From: Polyangiaceae bacterium
Lineage (GTDB): Bacteria; Myxococcota_A; Polyangia; Polyangiales; Polyangiaceae
Assembly (NCBI GenBank): GCA_016719945.1
Contig: JADJYE010000037.1
Coordinates: forward strand, 1-64,000
Direction of reading: 5' to 3'
Length of the DNA stretch: 64,000 nucleotides
The position numbers were made by a program, and so were the translations under genes. Positions 10,706-21,256 of this stretch are shown here, piece after piece. The notes beneath the pieces were generated by a model that saw only the letters and a program-made list of their open reading frames with translations, was not told the DNA's origin and ran no database searches. Positions within the stretch are counted from its first letter, which is position 1; every line of letters begins with the position of its first letter.

Positions 10706-11881
10706 ATGCGGAGCTTTGCCTACGTCCTCGTCCCTGCGGCTTGCTCGGTGCTCGTCTCCACCGTCCTCAGCGCCGCCGGCGCACAAGAGCAACCGTCCGC
10801 CGATCTACGCGGCAGCTACGCGCCGCTGCACCACGACGCCGGGCTCGCGATCGAGCCCGCCGACTCGCCCGAGAGCGGTGAGCTGACCGCCACCGTCCGC
10901 TTCACGTACGCGTTCCGACCGGTCGTGCTGCGCGACGAGAACGAAGAGATCGCCTACCGCGTGGTCGAGCACCAGTTCACCGGCGACGTCGGCCTCGCCG
11001 TGGGGCTCTTCGGCCGCCTCACGATCGGCCTCGATCTGCCCGTGCTGATGGGCCAGACCGGAGACGACCTCAGCCAGGCCGAGGACGCGGCGCGCCTGCT
11101 CGGCGACCAGCCGATCCCCGTCACGGCGATCGGAGATCCCGGCGTGCGCCTGAAGGGCACCTTCTTGAAGCCTGCCAAGGTCGACGGTCAACCGCGCGGG
11201 CCTGCGCTCGGGCTCGACGAGCGCCTCACGATCCCGCTCGGAGACGAGCGCAGCTTCATCGGCGAGGGCAACGTGTCGAGTGAGACGCGCGTGCTGTTCG
11301 ACTACTTCGCCGGCCCAGTGTCGGCGCACGCCGCGGCGGGCGTGAAGCTGCGCGCAGACACCGGCGCCTTCGCCTGCGACCCGGACGCCAGGGAAGACGA
11401 CTGCGGCTCGCGCTTCGGACACGAGATCCCCTTCGTCGCCGGCCTCGCCCTCCACCCCTACGCGCTCGGGATCGATCCCGAGGCGCGAGGCACGTTGTTC
11501 GTCGAGACGCGCGGTCGCGTCCCGGTCTCGCCGGTCACGCCCGACGTGAGCACGCAGCCGCTGTCGTGGTACGCGAGCGTCGCCGGGCGCTACCGCCTGG
11601 GGGACGTCGCGCTGCTCGCCGCCGTCGAGGTCGGCTTGTGGGAGGGGGTCGGCAACTCGCCGTTCCGCGCGACGGTCGGCGTGAGCTTCGCGCCGCGGGC
11701 GTCCGACGCCGACAAGGACGGCTTCTCGGACGACGACGACAAGTGCCCGCGCTTCGCCGAAGATCGCGATGGCGTGGAGGACGACGACGGCTGCCCCGAG
11801 ATGGACAACGACCGGGACGGCGTCCCGGACGGTCTCGACGAGTGCCCGAACCTCCCCGGCAAAGACGGCGCGGCCTGCTGA
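10706..11881 (+). CDS. Outer-membrane beta-barrel protein with thrombospondin type 3 repeats
   Basis: The 391-residue product starts at the ATG at 10706, which gives a clean Sec signal (hydrophobic residues about 7-24, SAAGAQ cleavage). The middle is a beta-barrel-like region of alternating strands with aromatic ends (residues about 40-330). The end carries Asp-rich calcium-binding TSP3 repeats (DADKDGFSDDDDKCP, DRDGVEDDDGCPE, DNDRDGVPDGLDECP). Such repeats usually link the barrel to an OmpA peptidoglycan-binding domain, but here the protein stops directly after the third repeat, so the OmpA domain is absent. It is divergent from murA with a 62-base gap. Confidence 0.75.
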   Translation: MRSFAYVLVPAACSVLVSTVLSAAGAQEQPSADLRGSYAPLHHDAGLAIEPADSPESGELTATVRFTYAFRPVVLRDENEEIAYRVVEHQFTGDVGLAVGLFGRLTIGLDLPVLMGQTGDDLSQAEDAARLLGDQPIPVTAIGDPGVRLKGTFLKPAKVDGQPRGPALGLDERLTIPLGDERSFIGEGNVSSETRVLFDYFAGPVSAHAAAGVKLRADTGAFACDPDAREDDCGSRFGHEIPFVAGLALHPYALGIDPEARGTLFVETRGRVPVSPVTPDVSTQPLSWYASVAGRYRLGDVALLAAVEVGLWEGVGNSPFRATVGVSFAPRASDADKDGFSDDDDKCPRFAEDRDGVEDDDGCPEMDNDRDGVPDGLDECPNLPGKDGAAC

Positions 11882-11955
11882 CTTTCTCTCGCGCGCCGGC
11901 TGGCGCGGGTCTCGCGGAGGCGTTTCGACCAAGCGCCCCAACGACAAGGCGCGCA

Positions 11956-12155
11956 CCGAAGCCGAGAACGAGGACGCAGCCGACGCCGCCTTCTTCCGAG
12001 GCCCGAAGCCGCCTCTCGAGATCCGAAGCCGAGAACGAGGACGCAGCCGACTCCAACAGCCTCACGGCATCGCTTGCGGCGTCGTGCTCGGGCGCAATCG
12101 GCCTCGGCAATCAGCGATCGGCGTGGGCGGCCGGGACCTGGGGACACCCCCCTAG
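11956..12155 (+). repeat. Dispersed intergenic repeat, copy B, with a partial direct duplication
   Basis: The main copy (12021-12155) matches 4111-4252 in inverted orientation at about 85 % by eye. Its first 29 bases are also present as a partial direct copy at 11956-11984, so CCGAAGCCGAGAACGAGGAC occurs twice, 67 bases apart. The outer end GGGGACACCCCCCTAG finishes exactly on the stop codon of the convergent SUMF1 gene (12152-12154). The element fills the gap between two convergent genes. No open frame with a start codon and no transposase is attached to it. Confidence 0.72.
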
Positions 12156-13117
12156 TTGGGAGTCCAGCCGCGGAACAGCTTCCCCTTCGGCTTCTCGTTC
12201 TTGGGCAGCGGCGGGGGCGTCCACAGCGGCGCGCCGCCGGAAGGGTCCGGCTTGGCGTCGGCGCAGCAGCGAAACGAGACGTTGTAGTAGGTGAACTCCG
12301 CCACGTGGCTGGTCGTCACAGGCCGGCACGCGTTGCGGACGTGGCCCCACGCGCCGCCCTTGAGCCCGGCCCAGCCGCCCTTGCCGCGCTTCGTCTCGAG
12401 CATCACCCACTCGTCGACGTTGCCGGTCTGATCGTGGACGCCGAAGCCGCTCTTGCACTCGGGCTTCCCGCCGCTCGGCACGCCCTGGTCGAGGCGCGTG
12501 AGCTCCGGCCCGCTGATGCGCTCGTCGGTGCTGTAGAATTTCTCGAGGCTGGGCTTGATGTAGCGGTTGTCGATGTTGCACTTCTTCGGATCGCGCGCGT
12601 ACCCATAGGGAAACGGCAGCTTGTCCGGCCCCTCGCACGCCGCGATCCACTCGCTCTCCCAGCAAAGGCGCTTGCCTCGCTCGGTGCACAGCGCCATCGC
12701 GTCGTAGAAGTCGACCATGACGGGGGCGCGCGCCCCTTCACGGTTCGGCGCCTCGTAGCGATCGATGCAGAAGCGCTGGCGCCGCTCCTTGCTCGTGCAC
12801 TTGGGAGACGCCTCGGCGAAGCGGTGGCAGATCGTGATCTTGTTCGCCTTGCTGTACTCGTCCTTGAGGCAGGTGCGCTGAACTTGCGGGCACACGTCGG
12901 TGTCGACGAGGACCATGTCCTCGGGGCAAGGGCTGCTCGGCGCGCTCGCGGCGGGCGCGGCGCTCGTCGTGCCCGGGACGTCCAGCGGGTCGACCGCTCT
13001 GTCCGCGGCGAGGGCGGACGGCACCGGACGCTCGGCGCCCTCGGGCGGCTTGGCCGCTTCGCAAGATGAAAGAGCGTGCAGAAGGAGCGCCGTGAGTGCC
13101 GAGCGCGGGCCCGTCAT
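12152..13117 (-). CDS. SUMF1/formylglycine-generating-enzyme-like lipoprotein
   Basis: The 321-residue product has a short lipoprotein signal (lipobox LSSC, Cys19) and a Ser/Ala/Pro linker, then a SUMF1 (FGE-sulfatase, PF03781) domain from about residue 95 to 300: FCIDRYEAPN, RGKRLCWESEWIAACEG, TGNVDEWV, GGAWGH and a closing VSFRCCAD. In true FGE the domain oxidises a sulfatase cysteine; most bacterial lipoprotein members have no shown enzyme activity and are thought to bind. The many Cys residues suggest disulfides in the exported domain. A second gene of this type lies at 18316. The stop codon overlaps the end of repeat copy B. Confidence 0.85.
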   Translation of the reverse strand: MTGPRSALTALLLHALSSCEAAKPPEGAERPVPSALAADRAVDPLDVPGTTSAAPAASAPSSPCPEDMVLVDTDVCPQVQRTCLKDEYSKANKITICHRFAEASPKCTSKERRQRFCIDRYEAPNREGARAPVMVDFYDAMALCTERGKRLCWESEWIAACEGPDKLPFPYGYARDPKKCNIDNRYIKPSLEKFYSTDERISGPELTRLDQGVPSGGKPECKSGFGVHDQTGNVDEWVMLETKRGKGGWAGLKGGAWGHVRNACRPVTTSHVAEFTYYNVSFRCCADAKPDPSGGAPLWTPPPLPKNEKPKGKLFRGWTPN

Positions 13118-13190
13118 GTCGGCGCGATGGAACCACGAACCACGGGGGGACAGCTACGCGTGTGCTTGTGATAGGGTCGGCGCCCCGAGC

Positions 13191-14378
<1,188 letters not shown>

Positions 14379-14393
14379 CGGAGTAGGCACCCC

Positions 14394-15287
14394 ATGAGCA
14401 TCCTCGTCGATGAGAAGACTCGGGTCGTTTTTCAGGGCATCACCGGAGAGAGCGGCAGCCTCCACGCGCGCGCCTGCATCGCGTACGGCACCAAGGTCGT
14501 AGCCGGCGTCACGCCCGGCCGCGGCGGCCAGCGGTTCGACGACAAGGTGCTCGTCTTCGACACGGTCGAGGAGGCCGTGAAGCAAGAAGGCGCCGAGGTG
14601 TCGTGCATCTTCGTGCCGCCGGTCGGCGCGGCCGACGCGATCATCGAGGCCGCCGCTGCCGGTTGCCGCCTCGTCGTGTGCATCACCGACGGCGTCCCGG
14701 TGCTCGACATGGTGCGCGTCCGCCGCTTCCTCGAGGGCACGCAGACCAAGCTCATCGGCCCGAACTGCCCCGGCGTCATCACCCCCGGCTCCGGGCCGAG
14801 CTCCACCGGCGGCTGCAAGATCGGCATCATGCCGGGGCACATCCACAAGAAGGGCAAGGTCGGCGTCCTCTCGAAGTCCGGCACGCTGACGTACGAAGCG
14901 GTCGGTCAGCTCACCGCCCTCGGCATCGGCCAGTCGTCGTGCATCGGCATCGGCGGCGACCCGGTCGGCGGGCTCGACTTCGTCGACTGCCTCCAGCTCT
15001 TCAACGACGATCCGGAGACCGAGGGCGTCGTGTTGATCGGCGAGATCGGCGGCAGCGCCGAGCAGCGCGCCGCTGCGTGGATCAAGGCGAACATGAAGAA
15101 GCCAGTGTGCGCGTTCATCGCGGGCCGCACCGCGCCGCCCGGCAAGCGCATGGGCCACGCCGGCGCGATCATCGCGGGCGGCAAGGGCACTGCGGCCGAG
15201 AAGATCGAGGCGTTCGAAGCCGCCGGCGTGAAGGTCTCCCCGACCCCCGCCGAGATGGGCACGACGATGAAGAGCATCCTCGGCTGA
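14394..15287 (+). CDS. sucD: Succinyl-CoA synthetase, alpha subunit
   Basis: The 297-residue alpha subunit binds CoA and carries the phosphohistidine. Diagnostic features are the Rossmann start VVFQGITGESGS, LIGPNCPGVITP, SKSGTLTYEAV, GIGGDPVGG and the active-site histidine in GHAGAI near residue 253. A GGAG ribosome site lies 9-12 bases before the ATG. It is the second gene of the sucCD operon and is followed by an inverted repeat. Confidence 0.97.
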   Translation: MSILVDEKTRVVFQGITGESGSLHARACIAYGTKVVAGVTPGRGGQRFDDKVLVFDTVEEAVKQEGAEVSCIFVPPVGAADAIIEAAAAGCRLVVCITDGVPVLDMVRVRRFLEGTQTKLIGPNCPGVITPGSGPSSTGGCKIGIMPGHIHKKGKVGVLSKSGTLTYEAVGQLTALGIGQSSCIGIGGDPVGGLDFVDCLQLFNDDPETEGVVLIGEIGGSAEQRAAAWIKANMKKPVCAFIAGRTAPPGKRMGHAGAIIAGGKGTAAEKIEAFEAAGVKVSPTPAEMGTTMKSILG

Positions 15288-15299
15288 GGGTGCTGGCGA

Positions 15300-15325
15300 G
15301 GGTCGCGTGGTCACCCACGCGACCC
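15300..15325. terminator. Hairpin between sucD and the convergent kinase gene
   Basis: GGTCGCGTGG (15301-15310) pairs perfectly with CCACGCGACC (15315-15324) around a four-base loop, extended by one outer G-C pair. It lies 12 bases after the sucD stop and 7 bases before the kinase stop on the other strand, so it may end transcription from both sides. There is no T-run on either side. Confidence 0.6.
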
Positions 15326-15332
15326 CGCCGCG

Positions 15333-18241
15333 CTAGCGATAGCAGCGCGTCTCGAGGCTCGTGCAGTCGACCTTCGAGACCTCCTTGCCGTTCTTGTCGT
15401 AGAAGCGGTTCTCGAGCTTGGCGCCCTCGCGGACGATCTCCACGCGGGCCGCCGTGGTTGGCCACGACACGCCGTTGAACGACAGCGCGGTGGTCGCGGG
15501 GTACTCCCCCGCCGCGTCGCGCGCCTCGATCCGAACGAGCCGGTGCAGGTCGTCGTAGGCTTGCCTGATCTCGTGGGTCTTGGTCGAGTCGACCACGGGC
15601 TGTCCGTCGACGCCGAAGGACCTCTGACTCACCGGGCTGCCGAGCGGATCGAACCGCTCGCTTCGCTTGGCGACGTTCCCGAGCGAAGGGGAGGGAGCGC
15701 CGCTCTCGTCGAAGTAGGCGACCTCCACGGGGAGCCCCAGCGAGTCGTACGTCGTCTTCACATAGTGGGGATACGAGCGCGAGGTCACCGTGGGCTTGCC
15801 GCTCGCGTCGAACGCCCGCGCGCCGATGACGCGACCCTTGTCGTCGTATTCGTAGCGAATGATCGAGCCCGCCCCGCCGAGCTTGTCGTCGAGCTCGCAG
15901 TTGACGAGCGAGCGGTTCACGTCGAAGCACGACTTCTCCAGGACCTTCCCCTCGTCATCGAGCTTGCGCCGGATCTTGGGGGGGGAGCCCAGCGCGATCA
16001 GCGCGCCCTTGTCGTCCTGCAACTCGCGGCCGAGCTCTTCGCAGTAGGCGTCGACCTCGGTCACGTAGGCGCCGAGCATGCCCATCTTGGCGGGGGCCCC
16101 CTCCGGGTCGAAGTACTGCACCTTGGTCTGGCAGCCGCGCTGGTCGACCTGGACCTTCAGCCCGCCCACCTTCGAGCCGCGGATGGCGGTGGGCAGGCCC
16201 GACGTCCCGATGCACGTGAGTCCGACCTTGTTGTTCGCCTGGTCGTACTCGTTGCGTAGGCGGAAGCAGCCCTCGCTGCTCGCCGCCGCGCCACCTTGAG
16301 CGTCGAAGAACATGTGCTCGATGATGTTGCCGCGCTCGTCGTAGGTGAAGCGCGTGAGGTGGATGCCGTTGGCGTCGGCGATGGGCTTTCCGTCGTATTG
16401 GAAGCAGCCCATCGACTGCGCCTGGTGCTTGTCGTTGTGCTCGAGCTTGAGCACCTGGCAGCCGTTGGCGTCGATGATGGTGTTGCCGCCCGCGTCCTGG
16501 CAGATGCGCTCCATCGGATCTCCCGTGGGGCTCAGCTTGTACGCGAGGCGAGCGCAGCCGGTGTTGAACGGTGAGCCGCCGCGCGTGAGCTGCGTCTCCA
16601 CGTTGTCCTTGGTGTAGCGCATCGTCTTCTGCAGCACGCCGCGGCCGCTCTTCTCCACGCGCTCCCACCCGCCCGACGCCGGGTAGCTGAACGTGATCGA
16701 CTGCTGGACTCCACCCGTGGGGTCGAGCTTCTCCACGAGGACCACCTTCCCGCCCTCCTTCGTGAGGCGGTAGTGGAGGGTGCCCTTGGCGGTGGCCTCG
16801 TCCATCGGCAACACGGGGATGACCTCGCTCGTGGCGAAGAAATTCTGTGCGTAGAGCACCTCCTTGGCCGCGGGTGGAGCGGGGGTGCTCGCGCTCGAGG
16901 AGGCGGGGGCCGGGGTCTGCGACGAGACCGCGCTCGACGACGCGGGCGCGGGGGTGGGGTCGTCCTTCTTGAAAGAGAGGTAAGCGACCGCGCCGACGGC
17001 GAGCGCTCCGACGCCGACCGCGATCGGCAAGAAGGGCGATCGTGGCGGCGCCGCCGCCGCTGCCTTCCCCCTCACGCCGGCGAGCTCGGTCTTGTCGCGC
17101 ATCACCGGCTGCTCGGTGACGAGCTTGGTGCCCGTCGGCGTCCCGGTAGGAGTCGCCGAGATGACCGTCCCGGTGGGGCGCTGCCTCTTGTCCTTGGGGT
17201 CGACCGTGTCTCCGCTGGTGCCCGCGATGATCTCGGTCCCTCCGCCCTTGTCGGTCGCAGGCGGGATGGTCAGCGGCGGCTCGTCGTCGGTCTCGGGGAC
17301 GACCGTGACCGAGCCCGAGAGGTTCGTCGCCTCGGGCACGGACTTGAGGGCGCTCGCGAGCGCGCGGGCGTTGGGGTAGCGGTCGTCGGCCTTGAGCGCG
17401 ACCGCCTTCAATACCACCGCCTCGAGCTCGTCGGACACCTCGGCGCCCCGTCCCTGAGGCGAGGGTCGCTGCTGACTGGTCGCGAACTCGAGGCACTCGA
17501 CGAAGTCGTCGCCCGGGTTGGCGGGCTTGCCGGTGAGCAGCTCGACGAGCACGAGGCCGAGCGCGTTCACGTCGGTCCACGGCCCGCTCGCCCCGAAGCG
17601 CTTCGGCGTGAACTGCTCCGCCGCGGCGTAGTTGGGGGTGAAGGCGCGGAAGCTGGTCTGGGTCTTCGCCTGGGACTGCGCGAGGCTCTCGCCCTCTTGC
17701 ATCGCCTTCGCGATCCCGAAGTCGAGGACCTTCACCACCGGCGTGCGCCCGTTGGTCGCCAAGAACAAGTTCGCCGGCTTGATGTCGCGGTGCGCGATGT
17801 TGTTCTCGTGGGCGAGCGCGATCGCCTCGATGACGGGCAGCATCAACGCGATGGCCTCCGAGGGCTGCAGGTTCTTAGCGCCGCTCTTGCGTCGGCGGTC
17901 CATCGCCTCCTCGAGCGTCTGTCCAGCGAGCCACTCCATCACGAGGTAGGGATCTCGTGTTTGTCGACGGTGTGGATGCCGTAGTCGTAGACGCGCGGCA
18001 CGCCCGGAGCGTCCCCGAGCTTCAGCAGGATCTTCCCCTCTTCCTTGAAGCGCTGGAGGAAGATGGCCTTCGCGTCGGCCGTGAAGTGGGAGGGGATCTT
18101 CAGGCACTTCACGGCGATCGGGTGATCGAAGCGCAGGTGGGTGCCTCGGTAGACCACGCCGAAGCCACCCTCCCCGATGACCGAGTCGATCTGGTAGCGC
18201 GCTTCGAAGGACGTCCCGACGAGGGAGAACGGATCCTGCAT
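15333..18241 (-). CDS. Transmembrane Ser/Thr protein kinase with YD-like repeat ectodomain (frameshifted once)
   Basis: The N-terminal kinase domain has the glycine loop IGEGGFGVVYRG, the ATP lysine in AVKCLK, the catalytic loop HRDIKPANL and DFGIAK. A Thr/Pro linker leads to one membrane span near residue 404-424 (FLPIAVGVGALAVGAVAYL), then a Pro/Ser/Ala linker and about 500 exported residues. These contain YD/RHS-like units such as TYDERGN, YDDKGRVIG, FDASGKP, YFDESGAP and FYDKNGKE. The full product would be about 969 residues. The frame breaks once at 17949-17951: one further C in the CCC run restores HEIPYLVMEW. By analogy with PknB-type receptors the repeats could sense a wall or surface ligand; this is inference. 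Confidence 0.88.
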
Positions 18242-18315
18242 GATCGGAGAACGTTATCAGAAGTCGCCGGACGACGGCCCTACCCGCCGGCGCGAAGTGC
18301 CCTTATGGGACCGTC

Positions 18316-19167
18316 ATGGGTCGCCGAATGACAGCACTGCTTTCCGTCGTCCTCGCAGCAGGTTGCTCACCGGCGGAGCAGCCGGCGAGCCCCGGCGCCA
18401 GCGGCGTCCAGAGCGCGCACAGCTCCGCTGCGCCTCTCGCCTCGAGCGCGCCGCCGGCCGCGAGCGCCGCCGCCAGCGCGTCGACCCCTGCGCCGCCCCG
18501 CGCCCCCGTTGACGGCATGGCCAAGATCCCCGGCGGCAAGCTGAAGATGGGGCGCGACGACGGCAAGAAGAGCGAAGCACCCGCCCACGAGGTGACGGTG
18601 AAGGACTTCTTCATCGACACGCGCGAGGTCACGGTGGCCGCCTACCGTGAGTGCGTCGCCGCTAAGAAGTGTCCCGAGCCGACGGACGACGAGTTCTGCA
18701 ACTTCCACAAGAAGGACCGAGACAACCACCCGATCAACTGCGTCGACTTCAAGTCCGCAGAGGCGTTCTGCGCCTTCGCCGGCAAGCGCCTGCCCACGGA
18801 GCAAGAGTGGGAGCGCGCCGCGCGCGGAGACGACGGCCGCAAGTATCCGTGGGGCGCAGAGGAGCCCAACATGGATCTTTTGTGTTGGAAGCGGCTGAAA
18901 GAGAAGCTCGGCACCTGTGAGGTCAGCAGCCGCCCGAAGGGCGCGTCTCCCTACGGGGTGCTCGACATGGCGGGCAACGTGAACGAGTGGACCTCGACGA
19001 AGTACTGCCCCTACGCGACGCCGAGCTGTGAGACCGAGGAGCACTCGGGCCGCGGCGGGAGCTGGGACTACTCGAACGCCGACAACGTCACCACGACGAC
19101 GCGCGCGGGGGGCAAGCCCACCCACGCGCGCGACCTGCTCGGGCTCCGCTGCGCGAAGGACGGCTGA
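18316..19167 (+). CDS. SUMF1/formylglycine-generating-enzyme-like lipoprotein
   Basis: The 283-residue product has a lipoprotein signal (lipobox LAAGC, Cys17), a long Ala/Ser/Pro linker and a SUMF1 domain from about residue 68: IPGGKLKMGRDD, HEVTVKDFFIDTREVTVAAY, GKRLPTEQEWERAARG, YPWGAE, DMAGNVNEW, GRGGSWDY and LLGLRCAKD at the end. These are the standard motifs of the family. It is divergent from the kinase at 15333 with a 74-base gap, and many myxobacterial SUMF1 genes sit beside kinases, so a shared signalling role is possible but unproved. A start at 18328 (MTALL) is an alternative. Confidence 0.88.
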   Translation: MGRRMTALLSVVLAAGCSPAEQPASPGASGVQSAHSSAAPLASSAPPAASAAASASTPAPPRAPVDGMAKIPGGKLKMGRDDGKKSEAPAHEVTVKDFFIDTREVTVAAYRECVAAKKCPEPTDDEFCNFHKKDRDNHPINCVDFKSAEAFCAFAGKRLPTEQEWERAARGDDGRKYPWGAEEPNMDLLCWKRLKEKLGTCEVSSRPKGASPYGVLDMAGNVNEWTSTKYCPYATPSCETEEHSGRGGSWDYSNADNVTTTTRAGGKPTHARDLLGLRCAKDG

Positions 19168-19179
19168 CGCCGCCGCCGC

Positions 19180-20250
19180 TCACACCCGCGACAGCCAGCC
19201 GTGGGTGTCGGGCTTCTCGCCGCGCTGGACCGACGTGATCTCGTGGTAGAAGCGGTTGGCGAGCGGCCCGGGCTTGCCGTCGTTGATGACCACCCGGTCG
19301 TCGCCGAAGGCGAGCTCCGCGACGGGGCTGACGACGGCGGCGGTGCCAGAGCCGAACACCTCGTCGAGCTTGCCGCGCTTCTTCGCGTCGAGGACCTCGG
19401 CCGCACCGAGCGGGCGCTCCTCGACCTTCAGGCCCCACTCCTTGGCGAGCGCGAGGATCGAGTCGCGCGTCACCCCCGCGAGGATGCTGTCCGACAGCGC
19501 CGGGGTGATGATGGTGCCGTCGATCACCACGAACAGGTTCATGGTGCCGACCTCCTCGACGAACGCGTGCTCCTTGGCGTCGAGCCAGAGCACCTGATCG
19601 TAGCCGGCCTTCTTCGCCTTCACTGCGGCGTACAGGCTCGCGGCGTAGTTCGCGCCGGCCTTCGTTGCCCCCAGGCCGCCTCGCGCGGCGCGCACATAGT
19701 CGCGCTCGACCCAGATGCGCACGGGCTTGAGCGTGTCGCCCCCGTAGTACGAGCCGACGGGCGAGCCGATGATGAAGAAGAGGTACTTGTTGGACGGCCG
19801 CACGCCGAGGAACGCCTCGGTCGCGATCAGCGTCGGGCGCACGTACAGCGCGGTCGACGGCGCGGACGGGACCCAGGCGTCCTCCACGGCGACGAACGCT
19901 CGGATGGCCTGCATGAAGTCCTCCGGCGGCAGGCCCGGCATGCACAGCCGCGAGGCGCCGCGCTCCATGCGCTTCGCGTGCGCCTCGAGGCGGAAGATCG
20001 CGACCCCGCCGTCGGCCTGACGAAACGCCTTGAGCCCCTCGAACATCGCCTGCCCGTAGTGCAGCACCGACGCCGACGGGTCGAGGGCGAGCGGGGCGTA
20101 CGGCTCGACGCGCGCGTCGTGCCAGCCGTGCTCAGCGTCGTAGTCCACGCACAGCATGTGATCCGAGAAATGCTTCCCGAAGCCGAGCTGCTCGGCGGGC
20201 GGCATCGGTCGTGGCGATGCGGTCTTCGTCGTGCGGATGCTGAGCGACAT
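19180..20250 (-). CDS. ilvE: Branched-chain amino acid aminotransferase
   Basis: This PLP enzyme (fold type IV) makes the last transamination in Leu, Ile and Val synthesis and the first in their breakdown. The 356-residue product has the family II layout: HYGQAMFEGLKAFR, RLEAHAKRM, YVRPTLIATE, the PLP lysine in GATKAGANYAAS, EVGTMNLF and the cofactor-binding FGSGTAAVVSP. Length equals the usual 340-365. It is convergent with the SUMF1 lipoprotein (12-base gap). A gap of 185 bases separates its start from the ROK gene stop and holds nothing recognisable beyond a probable promoter. Confidence 0.95.
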   Translation of the reverse strand: MSLSIRTTKTASPRPMPPAEQLGFGKHFSDHMLCVDYDAEHGWHDARVEPYAPLALDPSASVLHYGQAMFEGLKAFRQADGGVAIFRLEAHAKRMERGASRLCMPGLPPEDFMQAIRAFVAVEDAWVPSAPSTALYVRPTLIATEAFLGVRPSNKYLFFIIGSPVGSYYGGDTLKPVRIWVERDYVRAARGGLGATKAGANYAASLYAAVKAKKAGYDQVLWLDAKEHAFVEEVGTMNLFVVIDGTIITPALSDSILAGVTRDSILALAKEWGLKVEERPLGAAEVLDAKKRGKLDEVFGSGTAAVVSPVAELAFGDDRVVINDGKPGPLANRFYHEITSVQRGEKPDTHGWLSRV

Positions 20251-20435
20251 GGAGCGTTCCTAACCCCGCGTCGGCCGCGCAAAAAGCGGTTTTCGTAGCG
20301 GCGCACCGCGCCATCACAGCGAGGCGCGGGTCGGACCGTCACAGGACGATGTTGCTTGCCGCCGACGCGTCGATACGCTTGGAGCCCCAACGGTCTGCGG
20401 GCGACGGAGGGCCGCCCGGCGCTCGTTCAGTCTGC

Positions 20436-21116
20436 TCAGAGCTTCAAGCCGCCGGCGATGCCCGCCCTGTTGTCGACGATCGTCACGTTCTCGGGGAGGT
20501 CGGCCGGGTCGAGCCGCGCCGAGTTGCCCCCTCCGAGGTAGAGCCGTCGATAGTTGAAGATGGGAGCCAGCTGGTCGACGACCGCGCGCACCCTGCGGCG
20601 CCACTTCTTGTTGCCGATCTTCTTGCGCACGGCGTCGTCGACGCGGTCCTCGTAGGTCTCGTCGCCGTTGAAGGGGTGGTGACCGAGCTCGAGGTTCCAG
20701 ACGCACCGCCCGTCGGTGTACAGGCCGCTCCCCATGCCGGTGCCGAGCGTGAGGACGAGCTCGACGCCCTTGCTCTCGATCACGGCGAGGCCGTGGACGT
20801 CGGCGTCGTTCGCGGCGCGGCAGGGCTTGCCGAGCCTGAGCTCGAGGTCGGCGGCGAGCTTGTACCCCGCCCAGTCGCCGTCCAGGTTGGGGGCGGTGTG
20901 GACGACGCCGCCCTCGACCACCCCCGGGAAGCCACACGAGATGCGATCGAACTCACCGAGCCGCCGGGCGACCTCGACGGCCGTCGCGAGGACGTCGGCC
21001 GGGACGGCCGGCCGCGGGGTCTCGATGCGGACGCGCTCGGCGAGCGGAGCCCCCGCCAGGTCGAGGACGTTGCCCTTGATTGCGGTCCCGCCGATGTCGA
21101 TGCACAAGGTTCTCAT
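20436..21116 (-). CDS. ROK-family sugar kinase, polyphosphate glucokinase-like
   Basis: The 226-residue product begins with the phosphate-binding motif CIDIGGTAIKG and has the ROK elements GFPGVVEGG, the sugar-site NDADVHGLA and TLGTGMGSGL, followed by ELGHHPF. The short length and this combination match the polyphosphate/ATP glucokinase (PpgK) branch rather than ROK regulators, as no DNA-binding domain is present. It would phosphorylate glucose to glucose-6-phosphate in the cytoplasm. The phosphate donor cannot be decided from sequence alone. Confidence 0.82.
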   Translation of the reverse strand: MRTLCIDIGGTAIKGNVLDLAGAPLAERVRIETPRPAVPADVLATAVEVARRLGEFDRISCGFPGVVEGGVVHTAPNLDGDWAGYKLAADLELRLGKPCRAANDADVHGLAVIESKGVELVLTLGTGMGSGLYTDGRCVWNLELGHHPFNGDETYEDRVDDAVRKKIGNKKWRRRVRAVVDQLAPIFNYRRLYLGGGNSARLDPADLPENVTIVDNRAGIAGGLKL

Positions 21117-21256
21117 GGTCGCGCCCGGAACCTACCACCGATGGGCTCGCGGGGGGTGGGCGCGACGCTGCGTTACGTCGGGCGGCGTAGGCATTTACGC
21201 ACCCGGGATCGCTTGTACTCCGCCGCGGCGCTGGACTAAGGTCCGGGCGAAACGCC

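Noticed and set aside
20251..20435. A small gene between ilvE and the ROK kinase
   Set aside because: No frame with a start, ribosome site and coding-like composition fits the 185 bases; it is treated as promoter region.
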